Part shown: piece after piece, positions 16,598 through 26,266 of the stretch | Numbering within the stretch: the first letter of the stretch is position 1 | Layout of the letters: each line of letters starts with the position of its first letter | Assembly: GCF_023715525.1 (NCBI RefSeq) | Contig: NZ_JAMBOG010000023.1 | Coordinates: forward strand, 1-50,274 | Direction: 5' to 3' | DNA from: Kocuria rosea | Lineage (GTDB): Bacteria > Actinomycetota > Actinomycetes > Actinomycetales > Micrococcaceae | DNA: 50,274 bases | The notes under the pieces: model-generated | What the model saw: only the letters and a program-made list of their open reading frames with translations | What the model was told of the DNA's origin: nothing | The model's database searches: none | Position numbers and translations under genes: made by a program

Positions 16598-18025
16598 GTG
16601 TGGAACCAGTCCGACCCCGCACCCAGCTCCACCGCCGAGCCAGCTCCTGAGAACGTGACGGCCGTGCTGTGGGGCTGGGTGCAGCTGTTTATCGGCACCG
16701 CCGCCCAGATCTACCTCGTGATGATCGCCGCCCTGGCGTCGATCGCCGTGATTCCGGCCCTGTTCGGCTGGCACGCCACCGTCATCGAGACCGGGTCCAT
16801 GGAACCGCACATCGCCCCCGGCGATGTCGTCGTGCTCTCCGACCTTCCCGCTGACCGGGCGGTGCCGGTCGGGGGAGTCGTGCAGTTCACCAGCCCCGCC
16901 GGAGCCCAGCCCAGCGGGGTGGAACGCTCGATGCTGCACCGGATCGTGATCGACCACGAGGACGGCACCTACGCCACCGCCGGAGACGCCAACGCCGACG
17001 TGGACTCCACCCTTCTGGTCCGAGACCAGATCACCGGCCAGGCCCGTCTGCTGGTGCCGTTCATCGGACTGCCCGCCCTGTGGCTGGGCGCCGGACAACA
17101 TCTGCCCCTAGGACTGTGGGCCGCGGCCACCGTAGCAGCGCTGCTGCTCACCCTGACCGGATTCGTTCCGCGCGGTCACGACGACGAGGACGATGGAGTC
17201 TCTGATACCCAGGAGCTCCCGGCGCTCGCCCGCCGCGGCGCCATGACCGTGGCCGGCGTCGCGGTCCTGGGCGGGCTGACCGGCCTGCCTGCGCCACCGA
17301 GCACAGCCGCCTTCACCGCCCGCACAGGCACCGCAGCCTCGTGGCGGTACGTGGGGATGCCTCCGATCACCCTGGGAAGGGCCGGACCGTTCGCGCTCCT
17401 GGCTTCCACCCGACTCACCGACCACACCCCCTTGGGGCACCCCTCATCGGTGGGCGGCAGCGTGGGCTCCCACCCCGGCCTGGCTATCGAGGGCCTGCAG
17501 TCCAGCGGGGCGCGCCGCAACGTCTCCGGGACGGTCGAGCCCGGCACCGCCACGGCGGCCAACGCCATGACAGACGCCCGTGCGCTGGAGAGCGCACTGC
17601 TCGCCCGGCCAGCCACCGCCAGCCGGCCCACGGTACTGACCGGCCGGATCACACCGGGAATCCACACCAGCGCCACCGGAACCTTCACCGTCACCGGCGA
17701 CCTCACCCTGGACGCCCAAGGCAACCCGGCAGCACAGTTCATCTTCCGAGCCGCCACCATCACCGCCACGGACAGCAGTCGTGTACTGCTGAGCAACCAG
17801 GCGAGAGCAGCCCACGTCTACTGGACCGCCACCGGGAACATCACCCTCGGGATCAGCACCACCGCCCGGGGCACCTACCTGACCCGCGGCAACATCGCGG
17901 CCAACCTCACCCCCGGCAGCCCCACCCAACGGCTCACCCTGGAGGGCCGCCTGATCAGCCTGGGAACGACGTCACCGGGCGGCACCATCGAGGTGAATCG
18001 TCCCACCACCACCCTCCCCGCCTGA
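16598..18025 (+). CDS. SipW-type signal peptidase fused to a DUF3494 ice-binding-like domain
   Basis: A 475-residue fusion. Residues 1-200 are an S26B (ER/SipW-type) signal peptidase: a membrane helix at about 32-57, catalytic Ser67 in TGSMEP, His114 in LHRIVI replacing the lysine of classical enzymes, TAGDAN at 127-132 and a second membrane helix at about 168-190. After an acidic linker, residues 211-250 repeat the layout of a SipW-dependent signal peptide (RRG, hydrophobic core, STAAFTARTGTAASW). Residues of about 257-475 match the DUF3494/ice-binding beta-solenoid family (LTLDAQGNPAAQFIFR, HVYWTATGNITLG). The GTG start at 16598 follows the upstream stop by 11 bp. The enzyme may cut its own C-terminal domain free. 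Confidence 0.8.
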   Translation: MWNQSDPAPSSTAEPAPENVTAVLWGWVQLFIGTAAQIYLVMIAALASIAVIPALFGWHATVIETGSMEPHIAPGDVVVLSDLPADRAVPVGGVVQFTSPAGAQPSGVERSMLHRIVIDHEDGTYATAGDANADVDSTLLVRDQITGQARLLVPFIGLPALWLGAGQHLPLGLWAAATVAALLLTLTGFVPRGHDDEDDGVSDTQELPALARRGAMTVAGVAVLGGLTGLPAPPSTAAFTARTGTAASWRYVGMPPITLGRAGPFALLASTRLTDHTPLGHPSSVGGSVGSHPGLAIEGLQSSGARRNVSGTVEPGTATAANAMTDARALESALLARPATASRPTVLTGRITPGIHTSATGTFTVTGDLTLDAQGNPAAQFIFRAATITATDSSRVLLSNQARAAHVYWTATGNITLGISTTARGTYLTRGNIAANLTPGSPTQRLTLEGRLISLGTTSPGGTIEVNRPTTTLPA

Positions 18026-18052
18026 GCCGCACCGGGCCGCCCGTCCGCCCAC

Positions 18053-18148
18053 ATGGACTTCACGGTGATGGCTGCACTGGCCTAGGCGGAGCTGGAGATC
18101 AAATGGGAGCGGATCACCGACTCAGGGGTCAAATGGCGGGCCGCAGGC
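18053..18148 (+). pseudogene. Serine recombinase (resolvase) internal remnant
   Basis: The frame reads MDFTVMAALA, stop, AELEIKWERITDSG, VKWRAAG. This matches the E-helix region of Tn3-type resolvases (normally ALAQMELEIKRERI, DSVAKRRAAGKDLGG). Relative to that pattern a Gln codon is now TAG and two Arg codons are TGG, each explained by one C-to-T change. Unrelated sequence follows directly. Confidence 0.6.
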
Positions 18149-18294
18149 ACTGTGGCGGCAGCCATCTGCGACACCTCGCTGAATCCGACCGTCGCAACGG
18201 GTCCCAGGGTTCGAGCACCCGGGGTGGGCACTGCTGGAGAACTGTGGCCAGATGGCGCTGTGGTGGTCCCCGGTCCAGCCGCAGCTCCACGACG

Positions 18295-18768
18295 TCAGGT
18301 CTGGACCGGAGTGAAGGGGTGGGCATTGATGGCCACAGACAACTTCCCGGGCAGCTCGTCGAGGTACTTCGAGGTGGTGGTCAGCGTGGCGCGGACCAGC
18401 AGCCGGGCGACGACCTTCACGTCCCACCCCTCGGCCAGCATCAGAGTCGCGGCGGTGTGGCGCAGCCCGTGCGGGACCACCGCCCTCGCACGGGCAGGGT
18501 CCGCAGCCCGGACGCGCATAACCGCCCGCCCCAGGAGACGTTCGAGGTCGCGCACCGCCAGGCGCGCGCCCGGTGGGGAGAGCAGCAGCGGGGCCGGGGC
18601 TCCGGTGCCCAGCCGTGCCCGGTAGGCGGTGATCAGCTGCTCGAGCCAGGGCGGGGCCGTGACAGTGCGCCAGGTGCGGCCCTTGCCGCAGACCTGCAAC
18701 GACCTCGAGGCGGTACCCGGGCGCTGGAGGGCCGGCCCGCCCATCCCATGCTGTTCCGGAACGACCAT
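18295..18768 (-). pseudogene. Tyrosine recombinase/phage integrase, C-terminal remnant
   Basis: The minus-strand frame encodes the C-terminal catalytic half of an integrase: a VCGKGRTWRTV hairpin, then HGLRHTAATLMLAEG with the HxxR motif, and TSKYLDELPGKL with the nucleophilic tyrosine. The first catalytic arginine region and the whole N-terminal DNA-binding domain are missing; upstream residues are low-complexity and out of family. Even if translated from the ATG at 18768 it would be about 157 residues against a usual 300-400, so it is judged inactive. It marks a former integration site. Confidence 0.65.
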
Positions 18769-18918
18769 GCCCTGGAGCCATGCCGTCGTCTCCTGTGCGG
18801 CGGAGGTCGTCAGCGCGCCCGTACCGCGCGCGGGATCGTGGACCAGCACGGCAGCACACCGGTGTGGTGAGCAAGGACGGTCGGGTGCGTCGGGGTGGGC
18901 TGCGGTCAGACTAGGGTC

Positions 18919-19848
18919 ATGACGGATCAGGAACGGGATCGACTGCGTGAGCTGCTCGACGCGGTGCTTGATGAGAACAACCGCACTCTGGAGGACATGG
19001 CCGGTGACGCCTGTTCCTCGCCGTACCACTTCAGCCGCCAGCTCAGCCGTGGGGCTGGAGAACCGCCGGTGACGATGCGGCGCCGGGTCTTGCTCGAGCG
19101 GGCCGCGTGGGAACTGGGCACCGGTCGATCGGTGACCGAGGCGGCATGGTCGGCCGGTTACGAGTCCGTCGACGGCTTCACCCGCGCGTTCACCCGTGCG
19201 TTCGGTCATTCGCCCAGCGCCACCGCTGACCGGACCACGGGCCACTGGTTACCGGCTCCCAACGGCATCCACTTCCACCCCCCGACCTCCCTGTGGGTCG
19301 ACGCCCAGGAGGCCGCCACGGCCCGACCGGCGGCGGGTGTGACGGAGCTGATGCTGCACCACGACGTCGAGGACGTGGGGAAGCTGCTGCAGCTGGCCCA
19401 AGGGGTGTCCGCACCGGACTACCGCAGGGTGCAGGTGCCGGGCAGCGCACCGTTGGGCTGGGACGGGCCTGATGAGACGCTCGCGCAAGTGCTGGCCCAC
19501 CTGGTGACCACCAAGGAGATCTGGCTGGCGGCCATCGAAGGACACGACACCCCGGACACCGGCAGTGACGACCTTGCGGCGCTGGCGGACCGGCACGGGC
19601 AGATCGCACCCCGTTGGCTGACCATGGTCCGGGACATCGACCGCAGAGTCGCCTGGAGCGACCGGATCATCGACGCATTGTGCGAGCCGCCGGAAAGCTT
19701 CGTGATCGGCAGCGTCATCGCCCATGTGCTCACGTTCTCCGTCCACCGGCGCCAGCTGGCCCGGCTGATGCTGCGCCAGGCCGGAGTCACCCCCGATCCC
19801 GGGGACCCGATCGAGTGGTGGCAACAACGTACAGGAGGCCTCCGGTGA
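18919..19848 (+). CDS. AraC-type helix-turn-helix fused to a DinB-like domain
   Basis: A 309-residue two-domain protein. Residues 1-100 are an AraC DNA-binding domain (LEDMAGDACSSPYHFSRQLS and VTEAAWSAGYESVDGFTRAF). Residues of about 150-305 are a DinB/YfiT-like four-helix domain, with ETLAQVLAHLVTTKEIWLAA and VIAHVLTFSVHRRQLAR supplying the usual metal-binding histidines. No ribosome site is visible; the ATG at 18919 is probably read from a leaderless message. The stop overlaps the GTG of the next gene (GTGA), so the two are translationally coupled. DinB domains often act on small thiols or stress metabolites. Confidence 0.83.
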   Translation: MTDQERDRLRELLDAVLDENNRTLEDMAGDACSSPYHFSRQLSRGAGEPPVTMRRRVLLERAAWELGTGRSVTEAAWSAGYESVDGFTRAFTRAFGHSPSATADRTTGHWLPAPNGIHFHPPTSLWVDAQEAATARPAAGVTELMLHHDVEDVGKLLQLAQGVSAPDYRRVQVPGSAPLGWDGPDETLAQVLAHLVTTKEIWLAAIEGHDTPDTGSDDLAALADRHGQIAPRWLTMVRDIDRRVAWSDRIIDALCEPPESFVIGSVIAHVLTFSVHRRQLARLMLRQAGVTPDPGDPIEWWQQRTGGLR

Positions 19849-20414
19849 CCCGCACCGTCTTCTACACCGCCACCACCCTGGACGGCTACCTCGCCGACGA
19901 GCAGGACCGCCTGGACTGGCTGTTCGCCCAGGACATCGACAGCACCGGCCCGCACAGCTACGAGAAGTTCCTCGCTCGTGTCGGGGCGGTCGTGATGGGG
20001 CGAACCACCTACGAGTGGGTGCTCGAGCACCTGCACGCCACCGGTGAGGGCTGGCCCTATGAGATGCCCGCCTGGGTGGTCTCCCACGCGCAGCTGCCGG
20101 CGATCACCGGGGCGGACATCCGCTTCGCCCAAGGAGAGGTGGCCCCGATCCACGCCGGGCTCACCGACGCCGCCGGCGGGAAGGACATCTGGGTCGTGGG
20201 CGGCGGGGATCTGGCCGCCCAGTTCGCGGACGCCGGACTGCTGGATGAGCTGATGGTCTCCATCGCGCCAGTCACCCTCGGGGCAGGCCGCCCCCTGTTC
20301 CCCCGCCGGTTCGATCTGCACCTGAAGGACGTGGCACGCAACCGAGCATTCATCTGCGCGACCTACGACGTGGTGGGCCCACCTCCCGCTCCAAGCACGA
20401 GCCCGGCCTCGTGA
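19845..20414 (+). CDS. Dihydrofolate reductase-family protein (RibD C-terminal type)
   Basis: A 189-residue NAD(P)H-binding reductase-fold protein: TRTVFYTATTLDGYLAD at the start, VVMGRTTYEWVLEH for the cofactor loop, IWVVGGGDLAAQF and a C-terminal APVTLGAGRPLFP. These features define the RibD_C/DHFR-like group rather than housekeeping folate reductase. Its GTG overlaps the stop of the AraC-DinB gene. AraC-DinB proteins are frequently paired with such reductases in actinobacteria; the substrate is unknown. Confidence 0.87.
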   Translation: MTRTVFYTATTLDGYLADEQDRLDWLFAQDIDSTGPHSYEKFLARVGAVVMGRTTYEWVLEHLHATGEGWPYEMPAWVVSHAQLPAITGADIRFAQGEVAPIHAGLTDAAGGKDIWVVGGGDLAAQFADAGLLDELMVSIAPVTLGAGRPLFPRRFDLHLKDVARNRAFICATYDVVGPPPAPSTSPAS

Positions 20415-20483
20415 CAGGAACCGGCAGGGCCCGGCCGCAGATGTCCGCCCGACACAGGACCGGGCGAAACCATGACGTTCCCA

Positions 20484-20504
20484 CTACCGCGTCGATCGCG
20501 GTAG
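20484..20504 (+). terminator. Hairpin after the AraC-DinB/reductase operon
   Basis: CTACCGCG-TCGAT-CGCGGTAG is a perfect 8-bp stem with a 5-nt loop, 70 bp after the operon's last stop codon. No strong T run follows, so termination would be partial or Rho-aided. Confidence 0.45.
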
Positions 20505-20972
20505 AACCTGGCGCCTGCCATGGGGCACGACCCGCCAGATCGAGGACCACGTAAGAATGACTCGGCCCGTCGACCCCTGGCGCCGACTCCTGGCCCGCTC
20601 CCTCTCAGAGGCCTGTCGGGCTGCTACGACACGACATCGGAACGGATATGGTCCCCAGCCGATCGAGGCGTTGACCGGTGGGCTGGCAGGGTGTTGCGGT
20701 GAATGGTGCGGTGGCTCGTGGCGTGGGAGGCGGCGAACGGCTCAGCCCATCTGGTGGAAGTGCGCCGACCGGCCTTGCCGCAGGAGAACCGCTGGTGCGG
20801 CGGTGCCTCGGAGGGATGCGGTGTCGTGCCGCGCAGCCGCCCGGTGGTCCTGCCGCGGCCGTGCCGTCGCCGGGACGCCCCCGGTGCAGGGCGGCTTCGA
20901 CTTTGGGGGACGCTTCCAGGCACCTGGTGAGTGGTGCGGCCATCGACCTCCCCGTCCATCTTCAGACTATGG
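20505..20972. other. Intergenic region before the rox control element
   Basis: About 470 bp in which every open frame looks like a compositional shadow. No motif, repeat or start signal is convincing until the inverted repeat at 20973. Confidence 0.35.
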
Positions 20973-21007
20973 CTCGCCGGGGGGCTTGCCGCAAGGCCCC
21001 CGGCGAG
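20973..21007. promoter_or_regulatory. Rifamycin-associated element (RAE) upstream of rox
   Basis: A 17-bp inverted repeat with one mismatch and a single central base. Its core GGGGCTTGCCGCAAGGCCCC (20981-21000) corresponds to the rifamycin-associated element described upstream of rifamycin-inactivating genes in actinobacteria, differing by one central base from the consensus I remember. It lies 110 bp before the rox start and should confer rifamycin-inducible expression. Confidence 0.8.
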
Positions 21008-21048
21008 GAGAAGAATGAGCGGCCGCAACCAGATTTTGCGGGACGTAG

Positions 21049-22560
<1,512 letters not shown>

Positions 22561-22627
22561 CGCTGGAGAAGGCCCGGTCGAACGGCTGCCTCGTGCACCG
22601 TGGTGTGCGGGCAACCCGGTGAGCGTG

Positions 22628-22682
22628 TTCTCCCCAACAGCGACGGTCCTCGGGTGAACCCGTGACTGTTGCTGTGGGGAAC
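22628..22682 (+). terminator. Imperfect hairpin after rox
   Basis: The arms around CCCCAACAGC and GCTGTGGGG pair imperfectly, with an inner CGGGT/ACCCG hairpin. It begins 68 bp after the rox stop. There is no T tract, so this is a tentative terminator. Confidence 0.4.
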
Positions 22683-23768
22683 GCCGTAGAACGCCCTGTT
22701 CTGGAATCGCTGTCGGTGTTGCACCAGGACCGGTGAGGGCGGCAAGCCGTTCATCCGATCCGTGGGCTGGACAGGGAGCGACGCACACAGGTGGCCGGCG
22801 GTATCTGCATGGTGACCCCGGCCTGAACAAAGCCCGGCAACGGCGGCGGACGCGCGGGCCGGCCTCACATGCAGTGGCTCTCGCAGCCGCGGAACCGCTG
22901 GCGGTGGTGGAAGGAGGACTGGCGCTCGCTGCCCGGACGCCGGCGCTTGGGGTGCGGGTCCACGGGGTCATCGGCACTGGCCAGCAGAGCGGCGGTGACC
23001 AACAGCATCCCGCCGTCGTCGCCCTGGAGGTGGCCCGACTCCAGCACCGGGGTGGAGCGCTGACCTCCGGTCGCTGGTGACTCCGGCGGTGAAGCCGGTG
23101 GCCGACGCGCTCGCCGGGACGGCCGCGGGGCGCTCCATCGCGGTGACGTCCACCTCGGGCAGCTGTTGGCCGGTGAGGCGGTAGTCCGGCAGGACTTGCT
23201 CGCCCAGGGAGAGCAGAGGCGGCACCGGGGTGGTGGGCGCAGGGGTTCCCGGGTTGCTCGGCCCGAGGATCAAAACGCTCGAACTGCTCATCGAGGGGTT
23301 GTCGAGCCGCTGCGGGCTGGTCCGCTCCGGGGTGGGGCAGGACTGCAACGGAATGCAGTGGACAGCAATGATTGTGACGGGCGCTGGACGAGGCGGATTC
23401 ATCGCAGGCAACTGGGATGAGCTCCTGTCCTGCGGGTGGGTGGGAAGCAGGGGCCAGGAGATGGGCGCGGTCGAACACTGATGGACGCTCACGGGCATCG
23501 GCCGGTCACCGCTTGCGCAGTAGGACCGCCTGCCCAGGCCGTGCCGCACGCCCCCGGGACCGGTGGGCACCCCACGGGGAAGAGGGTCGAGGAGCATTCT
23601 TGCCGTGGGCGGGGCCGCCGGGGCTGGGCCTTCACCGGGGGAGATGACCCCGTTAGGCTCGGTTCTCACCCGGGAGCGAGAGCTCGTGTCCGTCCCGCAC
23701 CGGACAAGCACAGTTGGTGCGGGCGGCATGTCCCGGATCCTGGAAACCCCTGATGTGAGGAGATCCCG
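22683..23768. other. 1.1-kb region with no intact gene; possible decayed minus-strand frame
   Basis: On the minus strand a frame around 23100-23300 (GEQVLPDYRLTGQQLPEVD) and, one phase away, a frame around 22865-23047 (HLQGDDGGMLLVTAALLAS) look more protein-like than their surroundings and could be one gene broken by a frameshift. I do not recognise it. The last 150 bp before the ferritin gene contain a TTAGGCT element at about 23653, a possible -10 for that gene. Confidence 0.3.
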
Positions 23769-24299
23769 ATGGCCCGCCAGACCTTCAACCAGTTGCTCGT
23801 CCAACAGGTGGGCCATGAGTTCGCGGCCTCCCACCAGTACGTGGCCGTAGCGGTGTGGTTCGACGGCCAGGACCTGCCCCAGCTGGCCAGGCACTTTTAC
23901 CGGCAGTCGCTGGAGGAGCGCAACCACGCCATGATGATCGTCCGGTACGCCCTGGACCGGAACCTGCCCCTGACCATTCCGGGGGTCGGTCCGGTGCGCA
24001 ACGACTTTGCCGACGTCCACCAGCCCCTGGCCCTGGCACTGGCCCAGGAGCAGGAGGTCACCGATCAGATCAAGGCCCTGTTCGCCGCCGCGCGGGCCGA
24101 GAACGACGCGCTGGGGGAGCAGTTCATGCTCTGGTTCCTCAAGGAGCAGGTCGAGGAGATCGCCTCGATGACCACCCTGGTGAACATCGCACGCCGGGCG
24201 GAGAACCTCTTCGATCTGGAGAACTTCGTGGCCCGGGAGCAGGTGGGCGACGGCGGTCACGGCTCGGGGGCCCCGGAGGCCGCCGGCGGGGCCGTCTGA
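23769..24299 (+). CDS. Ferritin
   Basis: A 176-residue four-helix iron-storage protein. The ferroxidase ligands are visible as Glu17 (VGHEFAASHQY), Glu50 and His53 (LEERNHAMMIVRYAL) and the acidic run in helix three and four (AQEQEVTDQIKALF, LKEQVEEIASM). No cytochrome-type methionine haem ligand is evident, so it is called ferritin rather than bacterioferritin. GAGGAG precedes the ATG. It is convergent with a Tp34-like iron lipoprotein gene, from which it is separated by a shared terminator, forming a small iron locus. Confidence 0.93.
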   Translation: MARQTFNQLLVQQVGHEFAASHQYVAVAVWFDGQDLPQLARHFYRQSLEERNHAMMIVRYALDRNLPLTIPGVGPVRNDFADVHQPLALALAQEQEVTDQIKALFAAARAENDALGEQFMLWFLKEQVEEIASMTTLVNIARRAENLFDLENFVAREQVGDGGHGSGAPEAAGGAV

Positions 24300-24309
24300 C
24301 CCCGCCGGC
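24282..24309. terminator. Bidirectional hairpin between ferritin and the iron lipoprotein gene
   Basis: GCCGGCGGGG and CCCCGCCGGC form a perfect 10-bp stem with an 8-nt loop that contains the ferritin stop codon. Placed between two convergent genes, it probably terminates or protects both transcripts. Confidence 0.6.
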
Positions 24310-24338
24310 ACCCCACGGGTCCGGGCTCGACGCAGTCT

Positions 24339-24992
24339 TCAGGCCACCGGCTCCAGGCGGACGTTGTCGAAGGTGACGGTTGCGGGTTCCAGCAGGGTCA
24401 GCTCGTGGGCGTGCTCCCCGTGGTGGGGGAACTGCGGGGCCTGCAGGCTCGCGCGCAGGGTGTAGTCGCCGGCCTCGGGCACGCTGAAGTTGTGGGCGTA
24501 GTGGAAGAACTCCGCGTGGAAGAACATCAGCTCCTTCTCGTCCACCACGGTGCCGTCCTCGTCGAGGACCTCGAGCCGGATCGGCACCTCGGGCACGATG
24601 CGACCGGTGGCGGCCTCGATCGGGATGATCTCCAGGTGGTGGGTCTCGCCGGCGGCCGGTTCCCGCCGGGTGGGCTCCCCGCCGGTGGTCTCGAACCACG
24701 GCTCGGCGGGCTCCACGATGTAGGCCACCTCCCAGTCCCCGGAGGTGGTGCGCCCGCCTTCGGCCTCCACCTCCTCGTTGAGCACCGCGTACTGGGCGGC
24801 CACCCCCTCAGGCACCGCACCGGCCGCCTCGGCCGTGGTGGCCGCGCCGGTGTCCGGGGTGGTGCCAAGGGTCTCCGCGCCGGGGCTCTCGGCGTCGGTG
24901 GTCTCGGTGCTGGCGCCGGTGTCGGCGCCGCAGCCGGTCAGCAGCAGGGTGGTGAGGGCCGCTGCGGCGGCCACGGGGCGGTACTGGGACAT
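24339..24992 (-). CDS. Tp34/P19-like iron transport lipoprotein
   Basis: A 217-residue lipoprotein with signal peptide and lipobox (LLLTGCG), a disordered Thr/Glu-rich linker, and a beta-sandwich domain resembling the Tp34/P19 (Fe2+ transport) family: THHLEIIPIEAATGRIVPEV, FFHAEFFHYAHNFSVPEAGD and PHHGEHAHELTLLEP are the His/Glu-rich metal-binding stretches. These periplasmic or surface proteins bind Cu or Fe and work with an FTR1-type permease, which is not present here. The ATG at 24992 has the better ribosome-site spacing; an ATG at 24998 is the alternative. A DtxR/IdeR box lies upstream. Confidence 0.75.
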   Translation of the reverse strand: MSQYRPVAAAAALTTLLLTGCGADTGASTETTDAESPGAETLGTTPDTGAATTAEAAGAVPEGVAAQYAVLNEEVEAEGGRTTSGDWEVAYIVEPAEPWFETTGGEPTRREPAAGETHHLEIIPIEAATGRIVPEVPIRLEVLDEDGTVVDEKELMFFHAEFFHYAHNFSVPEAGDYTLRASLQAPQFPHHGEHAHELTLLEPATVTFDNVRLEPVA

Positions 24993-25127
24993 GGTCATCG
25001 TCTCCCTCGCAGGCAGGTGTGCAGAACAGGACGTGCCGGACACGAGGTGTCCGGTGCTGGCCGAGGGGTGACGAGGAGCCCGCCCCGCGCCCCGCAAAGC
25101 GGTGTGCTCCCCCTCGTCACTGCCAAC

Positions 25128-25146
25128 TTAGGCCATCCTAACCAAG
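25128..25146. promoter_or_regulatory. DtxR/IdeR-type iron box
   Basis: TTAGGCCATCCTAACCAAG matches the 19-bp DtxR/IdeR consensus (TTAGGTTAGSCTAACCTAA) at 14 positions by my alignment, including both TTAGG and CTAACC halves. It lies about 135 bp upstream of the Tp34-like lipoprotein gene, so that gene is predicted to be iron-repressed. Confidence 0.65.
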
Positions 25147-25893
25147 GTGGTTCCACCGGTGCGCGGGACGACGTGGTACTACACGGGCCCCGTGCCGTAG
25201 CCGGCCCTGTGACAGCACCCCGGGCATGCTGGGTATGGCGCGCTGCTGTCGCGCCGGCCCCCACGGGTGCGTCCAGGCCTGGTCTCATCACCCTGTCGGT
25301 TGCTGCCTGCTCCCTGCGTCATCGTCGACGGGGACGTCATCCTGAGGAGGGAGCAGGCACGGGTGGTGCGCTGCCGGCTGTGGGCGCCGTTGGCTCCACG
25401 GATTCCCGTCCCACCCCCGGGCTCAGGAGCGAGGTGGGTGGCCCTGGCTCGAGGGCCGGAACGCCTCGAAGGCGCGCTGCTCGGCATGGCCGGCCGGGTT
25501 CATCGGCACAGGGAACGATGCGGTGCCAGGGTCACGCAGAAGGACTCGGGGGTGCCCACCCGATCCGGGTCGAGCTCGTTGCCGCACTGCACGGCCCCAC
25601 CCCTGGGGTGGGGAGGTCATCGCGTAGGCGTAGTGGCGAAGGGGGTGGTGCCTGGATCGCGGTGATCTCCACGGCCTCGAGTTCCTCCCAGTCCTCCACC
25701 ATCACCACCGCGGGGGGGCTGCGCTCATGTGGCGCAGTGGCCGGCGGTGGAACCGAGGACGGGCCGGGCGTGCCGGACGCAGCGTTGCGGGCCGGCCGGC
25801 GGGGAGGAGGCGGCCCCGTGCATCTGGCACAGCCCGGCGGTGTCACCGGTGTGGTAGGCCGGCGGCGTGAGAGAAGCCCCCGCCGGCAGGCGC
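25147..25893. other. Non-coding 750-bp region
   Basis: No intact gene is supported. Short minus-strand pieces such as VVMVEDWEELEAVEITAIQA (about 25655-25715) and YHTGDTAGLCQMHGA (about 25815-25860) look protein-like but are isolated and in shifting phases, so they are probably gene debris. Confidence 0.3.
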
Positions 25894-26015
25894 CCCCTCG
25901 GTCGCCTCGGCGCTGCCGAGGAGGTCGCCCACCTCGTGAGCTTCCTCCTCTCGTCAGGGCCTCGTTCATGACCGGCGGCTACTCCCTCGTCGAGGGCGGC
26001 TACACCGCCGTGTGA
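25894..26015 (+). pseudogene. Short-chain dehydrogenase, C-terminal remnant with frameshift
   Basis: The plus strand encodes PLGRLGAAEEVAHLVSFLLS and then, one phase away, SFMTGGYSLVEGGYTAV with a stop at 26015. Together these are the usual end of a short-chain dehydrogenase (R-P-E-E-V-A, TG, DGGYTA). The frameshift is near the TCAGGG at about 25955. The catalytic part is absent, so only debris remains. Confidence 0.6.
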
Positions 26016-26266
26016 CCTCGCGGCCGGGCAGGATCGGGTCCTGCCCGGCACCAGCGGTGTGCGGGGCGATCGCCGAACGGTTGCTCCACGAACGGCCGCC
26101 ACGGCGGGGAATCGTGGCAGCGGATACCCGTTGCGCGCTCAGCGCTCCATTGCGGGCATCGAGAGCAGGATCACGGTCCCGCACCGGTGCGGCTGAAACC
26201 ATTCCCGAGACCCTGCCGAGCATTGCGCACGGTGTGACCCGCGCCGTGAATCATGGTGGCGGTTCG

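Noticed and set aside
23653-23672. Iron box upstream of ferritin
   Set aside because: Only the TTAGG half is present; the other half does not match, so it is better explained as a -10 region.
22968-24311. Long minus-strand open frame over the ferritin gene
   Set aside because: It runs antisense through the ferritin gene and has no start signal; the high GC content keeps antisense frames open. Only its last part, near 23100-23300, might be old coding sequence.
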